A stretch of DNA of 64,000 nt from Nitrosopumilus oxyclinae (GCF_013407165.1 NZ_CP026994.1:372001-436000), one strand, 5' to 3'; positions 1-10,016 are shown, counted from the first letter of the stretch. The notes: a model not told the origin generated them from the sequence alone. Made by a program: numbers and translations.

Positions 1-1
1 A

Positions 2-868
2 ACTACACTTTCAGCAGACCCTAATAGAAAATTAATTGGAGACGATGAACATGGATGGTCTGATAATGGTACTTTTAATTTTGAAGGTGGATGTTATGCA
101 AAGTGCATTGACCTAAGTCAAGAGGCAGAACCTGAAATTTGGAATGCAATCAAACCAGGAGCTCTTTTAGAAAATGTTGTACTAAATGACAATGTTCCAG
201 ACTATGACGATAATACATTAACTGAAAATACTCGTGTTGGCTATCCACTTGATTTCATCCCAGGTGCTGTAATTCCAAGTGTTGGTGGCAATCCTCGAGT
301 GATTATATTTTTGACTGCAGATGCATTAGGGGTTTTACCTCCAGTTTCCCGACTTACAAAAGAAGGGGCAATGTATCATTTCATGTCCGGATATACCAGT
401 AAATTGGCAGGAACTGAGCGAGGAATTAAAGAGCCAAAATCTGTATTTTCTCAGTGTTTTGGAGCCCCATTCATGCCTAGACCAGCCTCAGTTTATGCAA
501 AACTACTCGGAGAAAAAATTAATCAGCATAATACCGTAGTTTACCTCGTCAACACTGGATGGTCTGGCGGTCCATATGGAGTTGGAAAAAGAATAAAGAT
601 CAAGTATAGTAGGGCAATGGTAACTGCTGCACTTTCAGGTGCACTTGACATTGTAAAGTATAGACATGATGATTTGTTTAATTTGGATATTCCAACTCAG
701 GTGGAAGGTGTCCCAGATGAAATTTTGGATCCAAAAAATACTTGGGTTGACAAAGACTCGTATGATCTTTCTGCAAAAAAATTAGCACAAATGTTTGTTG
801 AAAACTTTGCAAAGTTTGAAGACGTTTCACCTGAAATTATTAATGCTGGTCCTAAAAATCTAAAATAG
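2..868 (+). CDS. pckA: Phosphoenolpyruvate carboxykinase (ATP), C-terminal part
   Basis: The gene runs in from the left edge: the frame is open from base 2, so the N-terminal part and the phosphate-binding loop are missing. The visible part begins [19 protein letters not shown], the segment that directly follows the P-loop in ATP-dependent PEP carboxykinases. FEGGCYAKC, a region around [10 protein letters not shown], and [14 protein letters not shown] follow. The enzyme interconverts oxaloacetate plus ATP with phosphoenolpyruvate plus CO2 in the cytoplasm and supplies gluconeogenesis, which an autotroph needs to turn fixed carbon into sugars. A GTG at 299 is internal and is not the start. The stop codon sits inside a hairpin. 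Confident family call. Confidence 0.93.
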   Translation, partial: TTLSADPNRKLIGDDEHGWSDNGTFNFEGGCYAKCIDLSQEAEPEIWNAIKPGALLENVVLNDNVPDYDDNTLTENTRVGYPLDFIPGAVIPSVGGNPRVIIFLTADALGVLPPVSRLTKEGAMYHFMSGYTSKLAGTERGIKEPKSVFSQCFGAPFMPRPASVYAKLLGEKINQHNTVVYLVNTGWSGGPYGVGKRIKIKYSRAMVTAALSGALDIVKYRHDDLFNLDIPTQVEGVPDEILDPKNTWVDKDSYDLSAKKLAQMFVENFAKFEDVSPEIINAGPKNLK

Positions 869-872
869 ATTT
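856..872 (+). terminator. Hairpin spanning the pckA stop codon
   Basis: Perfect 7-bp arms (AAATCTA and TAGATTT) enclose a 3-nt loop. The TAG stop codon of pckA lies at the start of the right arm. A T-rich stretch (ATCTTCTTTTT) follows. The convergent protease gene ends at 871, so the element may serve both strands. Confidence 0.5.
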
Positions 873-2901
873 ATCTTCTTTTTAAAATTCCAAACATTCC
901 AATTCCAATTAAAATTATAGCTATTATGCCGATTTGTTTTTCTGGAATGTCTAGTATATCTGGTCTATTGATATTTTCATCTAGTGAGTTAATCTCAATT
1001 GTGTTAAATGCATTTGATGTGTTGCCATTTACTTGAATTTTAGTATCAATCCAATACAGTGAGTTTTCATAAATCTCAATTGATGCTTTTTTCTCAGGAG
1101 TTGTTGTAGTTGTTGTAGTTCTTCCATCTTTACTATTAATTACAGAAATTTTAGCAAAACTCCATTCTTCTGGATGATTAATCTCAAAGAAAAGATCCTG
1201 TTCTTGCTGAGTTACAGAAACTGAACCCTGGGTATAGTGTAGCAGAAATGGAACTCTGTATTGGATACCATCATGACTTATCATAATTAGTCCTTCATGT
1301 TCTCCGAAATTATCTTCTAGCATCTTCATTTTTATTTCTAAAATATTTCCATCTACAAGTTCTCCACTAAATGCAATGAATTCGGGTCCGTCAAAATTTA
1401 CCTCAAATCCGTCCCATGAGCCATCAATTGATTTTAGCTGGAATTGTCTTTCCACAATTTTATCATCAGATGATGCCATGGCAACAAAGTTTGGTGGCTC
1501 TATGATCAATTTTGCATTGTAGGCATTTCCGATATCTAATCTCCCTGCTCCTGCATCATGGATTGAAAACACCTGTCCGTAGGCATCAGATACCTCCTTG
1601 ACAGTAGTCAATAGTATGGATTTGATCTCATGATGGTGCAATTCTGGATTTTTCTGCAATAGTAGAGCCGCTGCACCACTGACATGAGGGGCAGCATAGC
1701 TTGTGCCACTGGTAAAGTTGTATCCTGCATTATTTTGTGTGGTGTTGATGTATGCACCTGGTGCTACAATTTCTGGTTTGATATAAAATGGAGATACTGG
1801 TCCTCTGGAACTAAAATGTGCTACAAAGTCTGGATTGTAAAACAGATGTAGTGTTCCTTCACTGTTGTTTTTTATTGATTTGACAATTTCTAATCCTTCT
1901 TCTCTGTCAATTGACACTACTGGAATCTGCGGTGAATATCCTTCTTCAATAAACTCGTGAATTAATTCACCCAAGAAAATTCCTGACTTGTCATTGTAAA
2001 CAATTAATGCTTTAGCTCCTGCATTTGCAGCATTTTTTTCTTTAATTGAAAAATATAACAACTCACCTTCTACATCACTTCCTCGCTCAACAATTACTAT
2101 TGCATTTTCTACATCAATGTTTTCAAAATCTTCAGCCTTTCCAAATCCGGCATAAACTATTTTTCCCGTAATTGCATTATCTAATTTTGAAGAACCAACC
2201 ATTGGAATTACAGTGTATGGTTTTTCATCAATTTCAAAAGTTGCAACCAAGCTTGAAGTTAGATTGTTATACGTTGCACCAACTGTTACTGATCCAAAAT
2301 TTCTTCCTGGACTGCCAATTGATTCTAATCCAGGTCCATCATTTCCTGCTGCAGTAACTACAAAGATCTCTTTCTCTAATGCTGCATTTACTGCACGGTC
2401 AATTTTTGAATTAGTCTTGTTTACACCTAAACTGATATTGATAATGTCTGCCTCATCCTCAATTGCTTTCTCTATTGCTCTAATTATCAAGTCCGATGAA
2501 ACGCCTTCGCCGTCTTCAGAAACTTTGTAAGCTAAAATTTTGGCCTTTGGTGCAATGCCGGTAATTTGCCCATCTGCTGCAATTACTCCAGCAACTTGAG
2601 TCCCATGGCCGTTTGTATCAAGTGGTGGTTTGCCTTCTTGTATAAAATTAAATCCTCCAATTACCTTGCCATCAGGTCCCCACCCCAAAAGATCTGGATG
2701 GTTAAAATCAACTCCCGTATCTATCACTGCAATCTTAATTCCAGAACCGTCTATCCCATCCATTCTAGGGATGTCTGTTCCAACAAATGGAACGCTTCTT
2801 TGCAGATAAGTTCTAAATTCATTTTCAGAGTCTAGTGGTTGCGATAAAATAAAAATTCCTAATAGTGCTATTGATACTGAGAAAATTACTAATATTTTCA
2901 C
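871..2901 (-). CDS. Secreted, membrane-anchored subtilisin-like serine protease with PA insert
   Basis: A 676-residue S8-family protease. The N-terminus is a hydrophobic signal or anchor segment (residues 1-20). The triad is visible: Asp61 in AVIDTGVDFNHPDL, His99 in DTNGHGTQVAG, and a Ser near residue 400 in GTSYAAPHVSGAAALL. Between His and Ser lies a protease-associated (PA)-like insert, around NAGAKALIVYND. The C-terminus has a beta-rich domain, a Thr-rich linker, and a final membrane helix followed by KRR. It should therefore act outside the cell, tethered to the membrane, degrading or processing surface proteins. The start is GTG. The gene is convergent with pckA. Confidence 0.9.
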   Translation of the reverse strand: MKILVIFSVSIALLGIFILSQPLDSENEFRTYLQRSVPFVGTDIPRMDGIDGSGIKIAVIDTGVDFNHPDLLGWGPDGKVIGGFNFIQEGKPPLDTNGHGTQVAGVIAADGQITGIAPKAKILAYKVSEDGEGVSSDLIIRAIEKAIEDEADIINISLGVNKTNSKIDRAVNAALEKEIFVVTAAGNDGPGLESIGSPGRNFGSVTVGATYNNLTSSLVATFEIDEKPYTVIPMVGSSKLDNAITGKIVYAGFGKAEDFENIDVENAIVIVERGSDVEGELLYFSIKEKNAANAGAKALIVYNDKSGIFLGELIHEFIEEGYSPQIPVVSIDREEGLEIVKSIKNNSEGTLHLFYNPDFVAHFSSRGPVSPFYIKPEIVAPGAYINTTQNNAGYNFTSGTSYAAPHVSGAAALLLQKNPELHHHEIKSILLTTVKEVSDAYGQVFSIHDAGAGRLDIGNAYNAKLIIEPPNFVAMASSDDKIVERQFQLKSIDGSWDGFEVNFDGPEFIAFSGELVDGNILEIKMKMLEDNFGEHEGLIMISHDGIQYRVPFLLHYTQGSVSVTQQEQDLFFEINHPEEWSFAKISVINSKDGRTTTTTTTPEKKASIEIYENSLYWIDTKIQVNGNTSNAFNTIEINSLDENINRPDILDIPEKQIGIIAIILIGIGMFGILKRR

Positions 2902-2979
2902 AAGTTTTGTAATCCATTTAACAAGTAAAAATGAATTGCTTGCTAAAGCAATAAATTGAATAAATCATCCTAGTCCTAT

Positions 2980-3600
2980 ATGGGAAAATACACTCTTCCT
3001 GAAATGCCATATGCATATGATGCATTGGAACCTCACATTGATGCAAAAACAATGGAGATTCATCACACAAAACATCATCAAGCATACACTGACAAACTAA
3101 ATGCAGCTCTTGAAGCATGTCCTGCTGATATCCAAGAAAAAGATATCCTTGACATCTTGTCTGATATTAATTCAGTACCAGAAGCTCAAAGAGGTGCAGT
3201 TAATTTCAACGGTGGTGGTTTTGACAACCATAGGTTATTTTGGAATAACATGAAAGCAAACGGAGGCGGTGAACCTGGAGGATCTATTGCAGATGCAATC
3301 AAAGAATCCTTTGGAAGCTTTGCTGACTTCAAAGAGAAATTTTCATCTACTACAGCTGTAATTCAAGGCAGCGGTTGGGGATGGTTAGTATACAATCCTA
3401 CTTCAAGTAAGGTTGAGTACAAATCAATGCCAAACCAAACTAGTCCACGAACTGTTGGATTAGTGCCATTACTAGGCTGTGATGTATGGGAACATGCATA
3501 CTATCTCAACTACCAAAACAAAAGACCTGCATATATTGAGGCATGGTGGAATGTTGTTAATTGGGATGAAGTAGAATCAAGATTCTCTAAAGCAAAATAA
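2980..3600 (+). CDS. sod: Superoxide dismutase (Fe/Mn family)
   Basis: A 206-residue Fe/Mn superoxide dismutase that converts superoxide to oxygen and peroxide, relevant to an aerobic ammonia oxidiser. The N-terminal helical domain carries the metal-ligand His region (MEIHHTKHHQAY). The C-terminal domain has GSGWGWLV and the signature DVWEHAYYLNYQNKRPAYIE, which holds the Asp and His ligands. Whether it uses iron or manganese cannot be read from sequence. The gene is monocistronic, with its own upstream AT-rich promoter region, and ends in a hairpin plus T-tract. Confidence 0.96.
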   Translation: MGKYTLPEMPYAYDALEPHIDAKTMEIHHTKHHQAYTDKLNAALEACPADIQEKDILDILSDINSVPEAQRGAVNFNGGGFDNHRLFWNNMKANGGGEPGGSIADAIKESFGSFADFKEKFSSTTAVIQGSGWGWLVYNPTSSKVEYKSMPNQTSPRTVGLVPLLGCDVWEHAYYLNYQNKRPAYIEAWWNVVNWDEVESRFSKAK

Positions 3601-3617
3601 AGTTAAATCTTTATTTT
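3594..3617 (+). terminator. Hairpin spanning the sod stop codon
   Basis: Arms AAAATAAAG and CTTTATTTT (9 bp) flank the loop TTAAAT. The TAA stop of sod is inside the left arm, and the right arm runs into a T-tract to about 3620. Confidence 0.55.
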
Positions 3618-3701
3618 TTTTATATTTCTTAATCTATTTTTAATTAGATTTTTCAAAATCCATGAATGAATTTATAACCATCTGGAAGATGTTGGTTGTA
3701 C

Positions 3702-4130
3702 ATGAGTGAAGAACAGGCAGAGCAATTAATGCAACAAATGCAAATGCTTGAACAGTATTTTTCTGATTTATCTCAAAGAGAAGCAACTTTTATGAATATT
3801 TTAAGAGAAGCAACAGCTTCGATTCAATCTATTCAATCACTTGGTAAAAATCCTGAATCTGAAACTCTAGTTCCAATAGGAATGGGCACATATGTTCCCA
3901 CAAAAATTTCATCTAGTTCTAAAATTGTTTTGAATATCGGTGCAGGAGTTGCAGTTGAAAAAGATTTTCCTTCTGCAATTAACTACCTAGAAGCAAGAAT
4001 CAAAGAAGTTGAAGTTGCAATACAAGATACTGCAGCAAAAAAACAAGATGCTTCTGCTAGATTAGAACAAGGCAAAGCCCAAATGAATCAAATGATGCAG
4101 GCAATGCAACAACCTCCAACTTCTGGATAA
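3702..4130 (+). CDS. pfdA: Prefoldin alpha subunit
   Basis: A 142-residue archaeal prefoldin alpha. The N- and C-terminal stretches are heptad-like coiled coils (MSEEQAEQLMQQMQMLEQY at the start, a Gln/Met-rich helix at the end) that bracket a beta-hairpin centre containing ETLVPIGMGTYVPTKI. Prefoldin holds unfolded proteins and passes them to the thermosome; the beta subunit is encoded at 42.8 kb. An in-frame TTG lies 6 bases upstream, but ATG 3702 is preferred. The gene sits 3 bases before ftsY, as is common in archaea. Confidence 0.93.
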   Translation: MSEEQAEQLMQQMQMLEQYFSDLSQREATFMNILREATASIQSIQSLGKNPESETLVPIGMGTYVPTKISSSSKIVLNIGAGVAVEKDFPSAINYLEARIKEVEVAIQDTAAKKQDASARLEQGKAQMNQMMQAMQQPPTSG

Positions 4131-4133
4131 ACT

Positions 4134-5525
4134 ATGTTTGATAAACTCCGAAGTGCATTCTCTAATGCTGCAAAAAGCTTAGGGGAAAAAGAACTTAATG
4201 AAAAAGATATTGAAGATATTTTATTTGAATTAGAAATATCTCTTTTAGAATCTGATGTTGCAACTGAAGTTATTGATTCAATCAAAGCTGATCTTAAAGA
4301 AAAACTAATTGGATCCAAAGTTGATAAACATGAAATAGAAAAATTTGTCAAAGATAGTTTGATTTCAAGTATCTCTACGCTCTTTGATGCTGCTGGAGAG
4401 TATGATATTTTTGAAAAAATAAATGAAAAAAAGAGTAAGGGAGAGCCTTTCTTGATTCTATTTGTAGGAATTAACGGTACTGGTAAAACCACTTCACTTG
4501 CAAAACTTGCATACTTGCTAAAAGAAGCAAAATATTCTGTAGTGATTGCAGCAGCTGACACATTTAGAGCAGGTGCAATTGAACAATTACGTGAACATGC
4601 AAATCGTCTAAACTTGAAACTTGTTGCACAAAATTACAATTCAGATCCTGCAGCTGTAGCACGTGATGCAGTACTGTATGCAAAATCTCACAAGACAGAT
4701 GTTGTGCTAATTGATACTGCAGGACGAATGCAAACAAGTGAAAACTTGATGCAACAGATTGAAAAAATTACCAAAGTAGTAAATCCTGACATGAAAATTT
4801 TTGTAGGTGATTCATTGGCTGGAAATGATACAGTAAACCAAGCACGTGAATTCTTTGAACATGTTCATTTTGATGGTTCAATTTTAACAAAGAGTGATGC
4901 AGATGCACGAGGTGGCGCTGCGCTATCTATTGTAAAAGTAACTACTACCCCAGTTCTCTATGTGGGAGTTGGTCAAGAATATTCTGATCTAAAACCATTT
5001 GATAAGGAAACTTTTCTAGAAACTGTTTTTGGTTCATTAGAAAATGTTGATTTGAAGAAAGAATCTGAACCAGAACCAACACCAGAACCAACACCAGAAC
5101 CAACACCAGAACCAACACCAGAACCAACACCAGAACCAACACCAGAACCAACACCAGAACCAACACCAGAACCAACACCAGAACCAACACCAGAACCAAC
5201 ACCAGAACCAACACCAGAACCAACACCAGAACCAACACCAGAACCAACACCAGAAGTACAATCAAACTCTGATGATCCATTTGATGGAATCAAAGACGAA
5301 GACATTGCAACATATTCTGATCTATTTGATATCCCTCCACCTGAAAATGACAACGACGCAATCAGTTTAGGAAACAAGATTCGTAAATGGATTAAAGATG
5401 GCAGACCTGAACCTGGAGCAACAAAAGATGATCAACATGACACAACAGATGAAGAAGAGATACAAAAACATGATAAGGAAGAACCTAAAAAGAAGAAAGG
5501 TAGGTTCGGGTTCTTTAAGAAATGA
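4134..5525 (+). CDS. ftsY: Signal recognition particle receptor FtsY with PTPE-repeat C-terminal tail
   Basis: An SRP GTPase that docks SRP-ribosome complexes at the membrane for SecY-dependent insertion. The N domain (about residues 1-100) is followed by the G domain: [10 protein letters not shown] near residue 112, [19 protein letters not shown] near 193, and [10 protein letters not shown] near 252. The catalytic NG core ends near residue 300. After it comes an unusual tail: 15 perfect PTPE repeats, an acidic segment ([12 protein letters not shown]) and a basic end, [12 protein letters not shown], that could touch membrane lipids. In bacteria the acidic A domain is N-terminal. The stop overlaps the argF start (ATGA). 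Confidence 0.93.
   Translation: MFDKLRSAFSNAAKSLGEKELNEKDIEDILFELEISLLESDVATEVIDSIKADLKEKLIGSKVDKHEIEKFVKDSLISSISTLFDAAGEYDIFEKINEKKSKGEPFLILFVGINGTGKTTSLAKLAYLLKEAKYSVVIAAADTFRAGAIEQLREHANRLNLKLVAQNYNSDPAAVARDAVLYAKSHKTDVVLIDTAGRMQTSENLMQQIEKITKVVNPDMKIFVGDSLAGNDTVNQAREFFEHVHFDGSILTKSDADARGGAALSIVKVTTTPVLYVGVGQEYSDLKPFDKETFLETVFGSLENVDLKKESEPEPTPEPTPEPTPEPTPEPTPEPTPEPTPEPTPEPTPEPTPEPTPEPTPEPTPEPTPEPTPEVQSNSDDPFDGIKDEDIATYSDLFDIPPPENDNDAISLGNKIRKWIKDGRPEPGATKDDQHDTTDEEEIQKHDKEEPKKKKGRFGFFKK
5076..5255 (+). repeat. 15 perfect tandem copies of a 12-bp unit in ftsY
   Basis: The unit CCAACACCAGAA is repeated 15 times without a single mismatch and encodes PTPE x15. Identity at synonymous positions points to recent slippage or unequal exchange. 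The copy number probably varies between strains. Confidence 0.97.
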
Positions 5526-6436
5526 AATTAAAAACAAAAAATTTACTCACTTTAGCGGAACTATCCTCAAAGGAATTTGTAGGACTAATTGATGAATCAA
5601 TCAAACTAAAAAAAGAACTCAAGAAAGGTGGAAACAAACCTGTTCTAAAAAATAAAACACTGACAATGATCTTCCAAAAGCCATCTACACGTACACGTGT
5701 TAGTTTTGAGATAGGAATGTATCAGTTGGGCGGACATGCAGTTAATCTATCATCTAATGAAATGCAACTCTCTCGTGGAGAATCAATTGAAGACACTGCA
5801 AAAACTCTTTCACGTTACTCAAACTGTATTATGGCACGTGTATATGATCATAAATTACTTGAAACATTATCTGAACATGCAAGTGTACCTGTGATTAACG
5901 GTCTCTCTGATACTTTTCATCCTTGCCAAATCTTGGCAGACTTTATGACGATTAAAGAGAAAAAGAAAAAACTAAAGGGATTAAAAATTGCCTGGATTGG
6001 TGATGGAAACAATGTATGCAACTCTATGATTTACGGTGCAGCACTAGCTGGTGCAAAAATATCTATTGCAACTCCGAAAGGGTTTGAACCAAACAAAACT
6101 GTAGTGACTCAAGCAAAAAAATCAACTACCGTTGAGCTAACAACTGATCCCTACACTGCATCTAAAAATGCAGATGTTATAGTTGCAGATACTTTTTCAT
6201 CGATTCATAATCTAGATAAAAAAAGATTACAAAAATTCTTACCAAAGTATCAAGTCAATGACAAACTAATGAAGTCTGCAAAAAAAGATGCGATCTTTTT
6301 ACATTGTCTTCCAGCAAAGAGGGGACAAGAAGTTACTGCATCTGTAATTGACGGTCCGCAATCAGTTGTTTGGGATGAGGCAGAAAATCGTTTACATACA
6401 CAGAAATCTTTGCTAGCTGCTCTAATTCACGCTTAA
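5522..6436 (+). CDS. argF: Ornithine carbamoyltransferase
   Basis: A 304-residue enzyme joining carbamoyl phosphate and ornithine to give citrulline in arginine synthesis. Carbamoyl-phosphate binding motif STRTR is at residues 55-59, HPCQ lies near 136, and the ornithine-side motif HCLPAKRG lies near 260. Length and motif spacing match the family. The start codon overlaps the ftsY stop by 4 bases, so the two are probably co-transcribed although functionally unrelated. Confidence 0.95.
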   Translation: MKLKTKNLLTLAELSSKEFVGLIDESIKLKKELKKGGNKPVLKNKTLTMIFQKPSTRTRVSFEIGMYQLGGHAVNLSSNEMQLSRGESIEDTAKTLSRYSNCIMARVYDHKLLETLSEHASVPVINGLSDTFHPCQILADFMTIKEKKKKLKGLKIAWIGDGNNVCNSMIYGAALAGAKISIATPKGFEPNKTVVTQAKKSTTVELTTDPYTASKNADVIVADTFSSIHNLDKKRLQKFLPKYQVNDKLMKSAKKDAIFLHCLPAKRGQEVTASVIDGPQSVVWDEAENRLHTQKSLLAALIHA

Positions 6437-6438
6437 CG

Positions 6439-6445
6439 TATATAA
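6439..6445 (+). promoter_or_regulatory. TATA box for the uL18-SecY operon
   Basis: TATATAA lies 28-34 bases before the uL18 ATG, right after the argF stop. It marks a likely new transcription unit beginning at uL18. Confidence 0.55.
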
Positions 6446-6472
6446 GAGCAGATTCAAACTCGGTCTCTATAG

Positions 6473-6955
6473 ATGGCTTATTCGAAAATATTGAGACGTT
6501 TAAGAGAGGAAAAGACCAATTATAAAAAACGTGGAACCATGTTGATGGGAAAACGAGATTTTATCACTGTAAATATTACTAATGAAAATACCCAAGTCCA
6601 AATTCTAACACCTGGCATGACTGGTGACAAAGTTGTCGCCTCTGCTCATTCTAGATATCTAATTGAAAAAGGTTGGAAAGGTTCTAGAAAAAGTATTCCT
6701 GCAGCATATCTAACTGGATATTTGGCAGGAAAGAAAGCATTAGGAAAAGGTGCAAAGGGTGCAATCATGTATACTGGAACTAGAAGATTTACTCAAAGAA
6801 TGGCAGCATCCCTTAAAGGAATAATTGATGCAGGCCTTGAAGTCCCAGCAGATCCTGCAAGATTTCCAACTGAGGAGAGAATTAATGGTGATCACTTGAC
6901 AGTAAAAAATGAAGTTTCAAAAATAAAATCCGCAATTGATAGCGAGGTCAAATAG
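6473..6955 (+). CDS. rpl18: 50S ribosomal protein uL18
   Basis: A 160-residue archaeal L18 (the eukaryotic L5 family), which binds 5S rRNA in the large-subunit central protuberance. The start MAYSKILRRLREEKTNYKKR and the central SRYLIEKGWKG and GYLAGKKALGKGAKG stretches are typical. It leads the run uL18-uS5-uL30-uL15-secY. In many archaea uL6, eL32 and eL19 lie just upstream, but here argF does, so the spc cluster is split at this point. Confidence 0.95.
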   Translation: MAYSKILRRLREEKTNYKKRGTMLMGKRDFITVNITNENTQVQILTPGMTGDKVVASAHSRYLIEKGWKGSRKSIPAAYLTGYLAGKKALGKGAKGAIMYTGTRRFTQRMAASLKGIIDAGLEVPADPARFPTEERINGDHLTVKNEVSKIKSAIDSEVK

Positions 6956-6957
6956 AA

Positions 6958-7689
6958 ATGAGTCAAGCATCACAAACTAAACCAGGACAAAAACCAGGAC
7001 AAGGAGGACGAGGTAGAGGTCCACCAGTTTATGGTAGAGGACCACCAGGTGGAGCTAAAGGTGGAGACCGTCCAAGAAGACCAAGAAGAGAACCAGAAGA
7101 AGAAGTTTGGGTACCAAAAACTATTTTGGGACAAAAAGTTTCATCTGGAGAAATATCATCATTAGAAGAAATTATTGAATCTGGATTACGTATTCAAGAA
7201 TCTGGAATTATCAAGAAACTATTACCTGACTTGAAAAGTGAAGTAGTAGATGTAGGTATCATTCAAAAAATGACTTCAAACGGTCAATCAACTAGATTCA
7301 AAGCAATTGTTGCAACAGGTAATGAGAATGGATATTTGGGAATTGGTCAAGGTAAATCAAAACAAATGAGAATTGCAATTGAAAAAGCAACCAGTCAAGC
7401 TTTCCTAAACATACAACCAATCAAAATGGGATGTGGCAGTTGGGAATGCAGATGTGATCAAAAACATTCTGTACCATTCAAAGTAAAGGGTAAAGGTGGA
7501 AGTGTTACTATAGAAATTATTCCTGCACCTAGAGGATTAGGTCTTGTCGCAGGAGGTAAAATTAAACGATTATTGGAATTAGCCGGTCTCAAAGATGCAT
7601 GGACCACTGCTAAAGGTTCTACTCCAACTATGAACTCAACTTCTAAAGCCGTATTGGATTGTCTAAGACAGACATTTAGTCAGGGTTGA
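6958..7689 (+). CDS. rps5: 30S ribosomal protein uS5
   Basis: A 243-residue S5 with a Gly/Pro/Arg-rich, probably disordered N-terminal extension (about residues 1-45, with GRGRGPP and PRRPRREPEEE). The S5 RNA-binding domain follows, with ATGNENGYLGIGQGKSKQMR, then the C-terminal domain with PAPRGLGLVAGGKIKRLL. It contributes to decoding accuracy and the mRNA entry channel. It starts 2 bases after the uL18 stop. Confidence 0.95.
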   Translation: MSQASQTKPGQKPGQGGRGRGPPVYGRGPPGGAKGGDRPRRPRREPEEEVWVPKTILGQKVSSGEISSLEEIIESGLRIQESGIIKKLLPDLKSEVVDVGIIQKMTSNGQSTRFKAIVATGNENGYLGIGQGKSKQMRIAIEKATSQAFLNIQPIKMGCGSWECRCDQKHSVPFKVKGKGGSVTIEIIPAPRGLGLVAGGKIKRLLELAGLKDAWTTAKGSTPTMNSTSKAVLDCLRQTFSQG

Positions 7690-7695
7690 TAAATT

Positions 7696-8163
7696 ATGGT
7701 AAATGCATATCTTGTTGTTAGAATAAAAGGTCAAGCAGATTGTCCATACTGGGCAACCACCACTATGACTTTGTTGAAATTAGACAAAAAATATCGTGCA
7801 ACTATTCTTCCTGCCAAAGACAATACTTTGGGAATGCTTAGAAAAGTACAACACTATGTTTCTTGGGTTGAAATTGATGCATCTTTAGCAACTGAGTTGC
7901 TAGACAAGAAAGCAAGAAAAGGTGGTTATCAAAAAGTAACTGATGAAGATTTGAAAGAATTAGGATTTGCAAGTACTAAAGAACTTGGAGCAGCATTGGC
8001 TGAAGGTAAAGCAACATTATCAAAATTAAAACCACTCAAACCTTGGTTTGCTTTAGCACCACCTGTTCACGGATTCAAAAAAAGTACAAAGAAACTTTAT
8101 GGACAAAAAGGTGTTCTTGGACAAAATAAAGAACTTGACACTATAGTAAGGAGAATGATTTAA
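7696..8163 (+). CDS. rpl30: 50S ribosomal protein uL30
   Basis: A 155-residue archaeal L30, of the longer archaeal/eukaryotic (L7) form. LVVRIKGQADCPYWATTTM resembles the family N-terminus, and the C-terminal HGFKKSTKKLYGQKGVLGQN is the archaeal extension. It lies between uS5 and uL15, which is the conserved order. Confidence 0.93.
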   Translation: MVNAYLVVRIKGQADCPYWATTTMTLLKLDKKYRATILPAKDNTLGMLRKVQHYVSWVEIDASLATELLDKKARKGGYQKVTDEDLKELGFASTKELGAALAEGKATLSKLKPLKPWFALAPPVHGFKKSTKKLYGQKGVLGQNKELDTIVRRMI

Positions 8164-8164
8164 C

Positions 8165-8590
8165 ATGGCAACTAGATTAAGAAAAACAAGACGACTTAGA
8201 GGCGGACGACACATGGGATGGGGACAAGTAGGTCAACACCGTGCAAGTGGTCACAAAGGTGGTCTTGGAATTACTGGTATGAAAAAACATCATAGAAGTA
8301 CTATGATTAAAGAAGACCAAGATCATTATGGCCATGATATACCTAAAACACCTCACCCAAATATTATCAAAAACTGGGCAAGTCTTAGAGATCTAGATGA
8401 CCTGTTCATAAAATTCGGTAAAGAAGAAGGAGGCAAAAAAATTGTAGACCTTGCAAATGCAGGGTACAAAAAACTCCTCGGTGGCGGAAAGATAACAAAT
8501 GCTTATTCCGTCAAAGTTGAACAATTTACTGCATCTGCTGAAGAAAAACTAAAAGCTGTTGGGGGAGAAGTGTTAACTGAAAATGGCTGA
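8165..8590 (+). CDS. rpl15: 50S ribosomal protein uL15
   Basis: A 141-residue L15 with the basic, Gly-rich N-terminus typical of the family (TRLRKTRRLRGGRHMGWGQ). It helps assemble the large subunit. It starts one base after the uL30 stop, and its last 8 bases overlap secY, so translational coupling is likely. Confidence 0.95.
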   Translation: MATRLRKTRRLRGGRHMGWGQVGQHRASGHKGGLGITGMKKHHRSTMIKEDQDHYGHDIPKTPHPNIIKNWASLRDLDDLFIKFGKEEGGKKIVDLANAGYKKLLGGGKITNAYSVKVEQFTASAEEKLKAVGGEVLTENG

Positions 8591-10016
8591 GGGTACACTC
8601 ACTGCAACTATTCGAAAAATCGTTTTCAAAGCAGAACCATATTTACCACAAGTTCCAAAACCTAAAAAGAAAATTCCACTACAGGTAAGGCTACTCTGGT
8701 GTGGAATTGCATTACTTATCTACATGATAATGGGTCAGACTCCACTATTTGGAGCAACTGCACCTCAATTTGATTTCCTAGCCTTTGCTAGAGTTATTTT
8801 TGCATCACAACAAGGAACCCTAGTTGAACTGGGTATAGGGCCGATAGTTACAGCTGGACTCTTGATGCAATTGTTGAGAGGTTCAGACATTCTAAAATTT
8901 GATTTCAAAAAACCAGAAGAGAGAGGAATCTTTCAGACTGCAACTAAACTTGTAACATATGTCGTAATTGTTGCTGAATCAATTGTATACGCTATTGCAG
9001 TATACGGTCCTGGAGTTACAGAGCCATATGTCATGTATGTCCTGATAGGGCAGCTGATGGCAGCGTCGATTATCATCATGTTCCTCGATGAACTAATTCA
9101 GAAAGGATGGGGATTAGGAAGTGGAATCAGTCTGTTCATTATGGCAGGTGTAGCTCAGCAAATTCTTTGGAGTATGTTCAGTCCGTTGCCTGCTGGAGAT
9201 GGAGGAATGATTGGTATTATTCCATATCTTATCGAATCTTTGACTGGCAGTGGAAATATTGAAAATGTCTTCTTCCGTTCAAATCAATTGCCGAGTATCT
9301 TTGGATTGTTCCTTACCGCAGGAGTATTGCTAGTGCTTGTATTTACTCAAGGAATCAAAATTGAAATTCCAATTGTCTCTACAAAATACAGAGGATTTTC
9401 AGCAGTTTATCCTATCAAGTTAATGTACGTTTCAAACATTCCAGTAATTTTAGCATCAGCACTTACTGCAAACGCAGTTTTCATCTTCCAGATGCTGTGG
9501 GCAAACATGAACCCGCGTAACAATAATTTCTTCATGAACTTTGTCGCACAATTTGATCCTACTAGTCCTAACACTCCAGTTGGAGGTATCATTTACTACA
9601 TCACTCCGCCAAGAGGTTTGGATGTTGCAGCATTAGATCCAATGCGTGCAGTAGGTTATGTTCTGTTTATGATTGGAATTGTAATTGTGTTCGGTAGATT
9701 GTGGGTCGAGCTTGGTGGTTTGTCACCAAAGAGTGCGGCTCAAAACTTACTTGATGCAGATGTGCAAATTCCTGGATTTAGAAGATCAAATGCACCAGTT
9801 GAAGCATTACTAAACAAATACATCCCATCAGTTACCATCATTGGTTCTGCAATTTTGGGTGGATTAGCCGGAGTATCAGATGTCCTTGGCGTCTTTGGTT
9901 CTGGAATCGGTATTTTACTTATGGTCGATATTCTCATCAACTATTACACACAGTTAGTCCGAGAACAAGTTGAAGTCGTCATGCCGCGTTTGGGTGCTTT
10001 ACTTGGCAGAAAATAA
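8583..10016 (+). CDS. secY: Preprotein translocase SecY
   Basis: The 477-residue core of the protein-conducting channel (Sec61 alpha). About ten hydrophobic segments are seen. The plug and early helices include GIGPIVTAGLLMQLLRGSD, and the cytoplasmic loops include FTQGIKIEIPIVSTKYRG. It works with FtsY and the downstream EMC3-like protein in membrane protein insertion. The gene overlaps uL15 at its start and adk at its end. Confidence 0.97.
   Translation: MAEGTLTATIRKIVFKAEPYLPQVPKPKKKIPLQVRLLWCGIALLIYMIMGQTPLFGATAPQFDFLAFARVIFASQQGTLVELGIGPIVTAGLLMQLLRGSDILKFDFKKPEERGIFQTATKLVTYVVIVAESIVYAIAVYGPGVTEPYVMYVLIGQLMAASIIIMFLDELIQKGWGLGSGISLFIMAGVAQQILWSMFSPLPAGDGGMIGIIPYLIESLTGSGNIENVFFRSNQLPSIFGLFLTAGVLLVLVFTQGIKIEIPIVSTKYRGFSAVYPIKLMYVSNIPVILASALTANAVFIFQMLWANMNPRNNNFFMNFVAQFDPTSPNTPVGGIIYYITPPRGLDVAALDPMRAVGYVLFMIGIVIVFGRLWVELGGLSPKSAAQNLLDADVQIPGFRRSNAPVEALLNKYIPSVTIIGSAILGGLAGVSDVLGVFGSGIGILLMVDILINYYTQLVREQVEVVMPRLGALLGRK

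Noticed and set aside
2172-2835. Plus-strand open frames inside the protease gene
   Set aside because: They overlap a well-supported gene completely and have no family-like motifs.
4945-5377. Three long open frames on the minus strand inside ftsY ([16 protein letters not shown] and CWFWCWFW repeats)
   Set aside because: They are the other-frame readings of the perfect 12-bp repeat, which cannot contain a stop in any frame.
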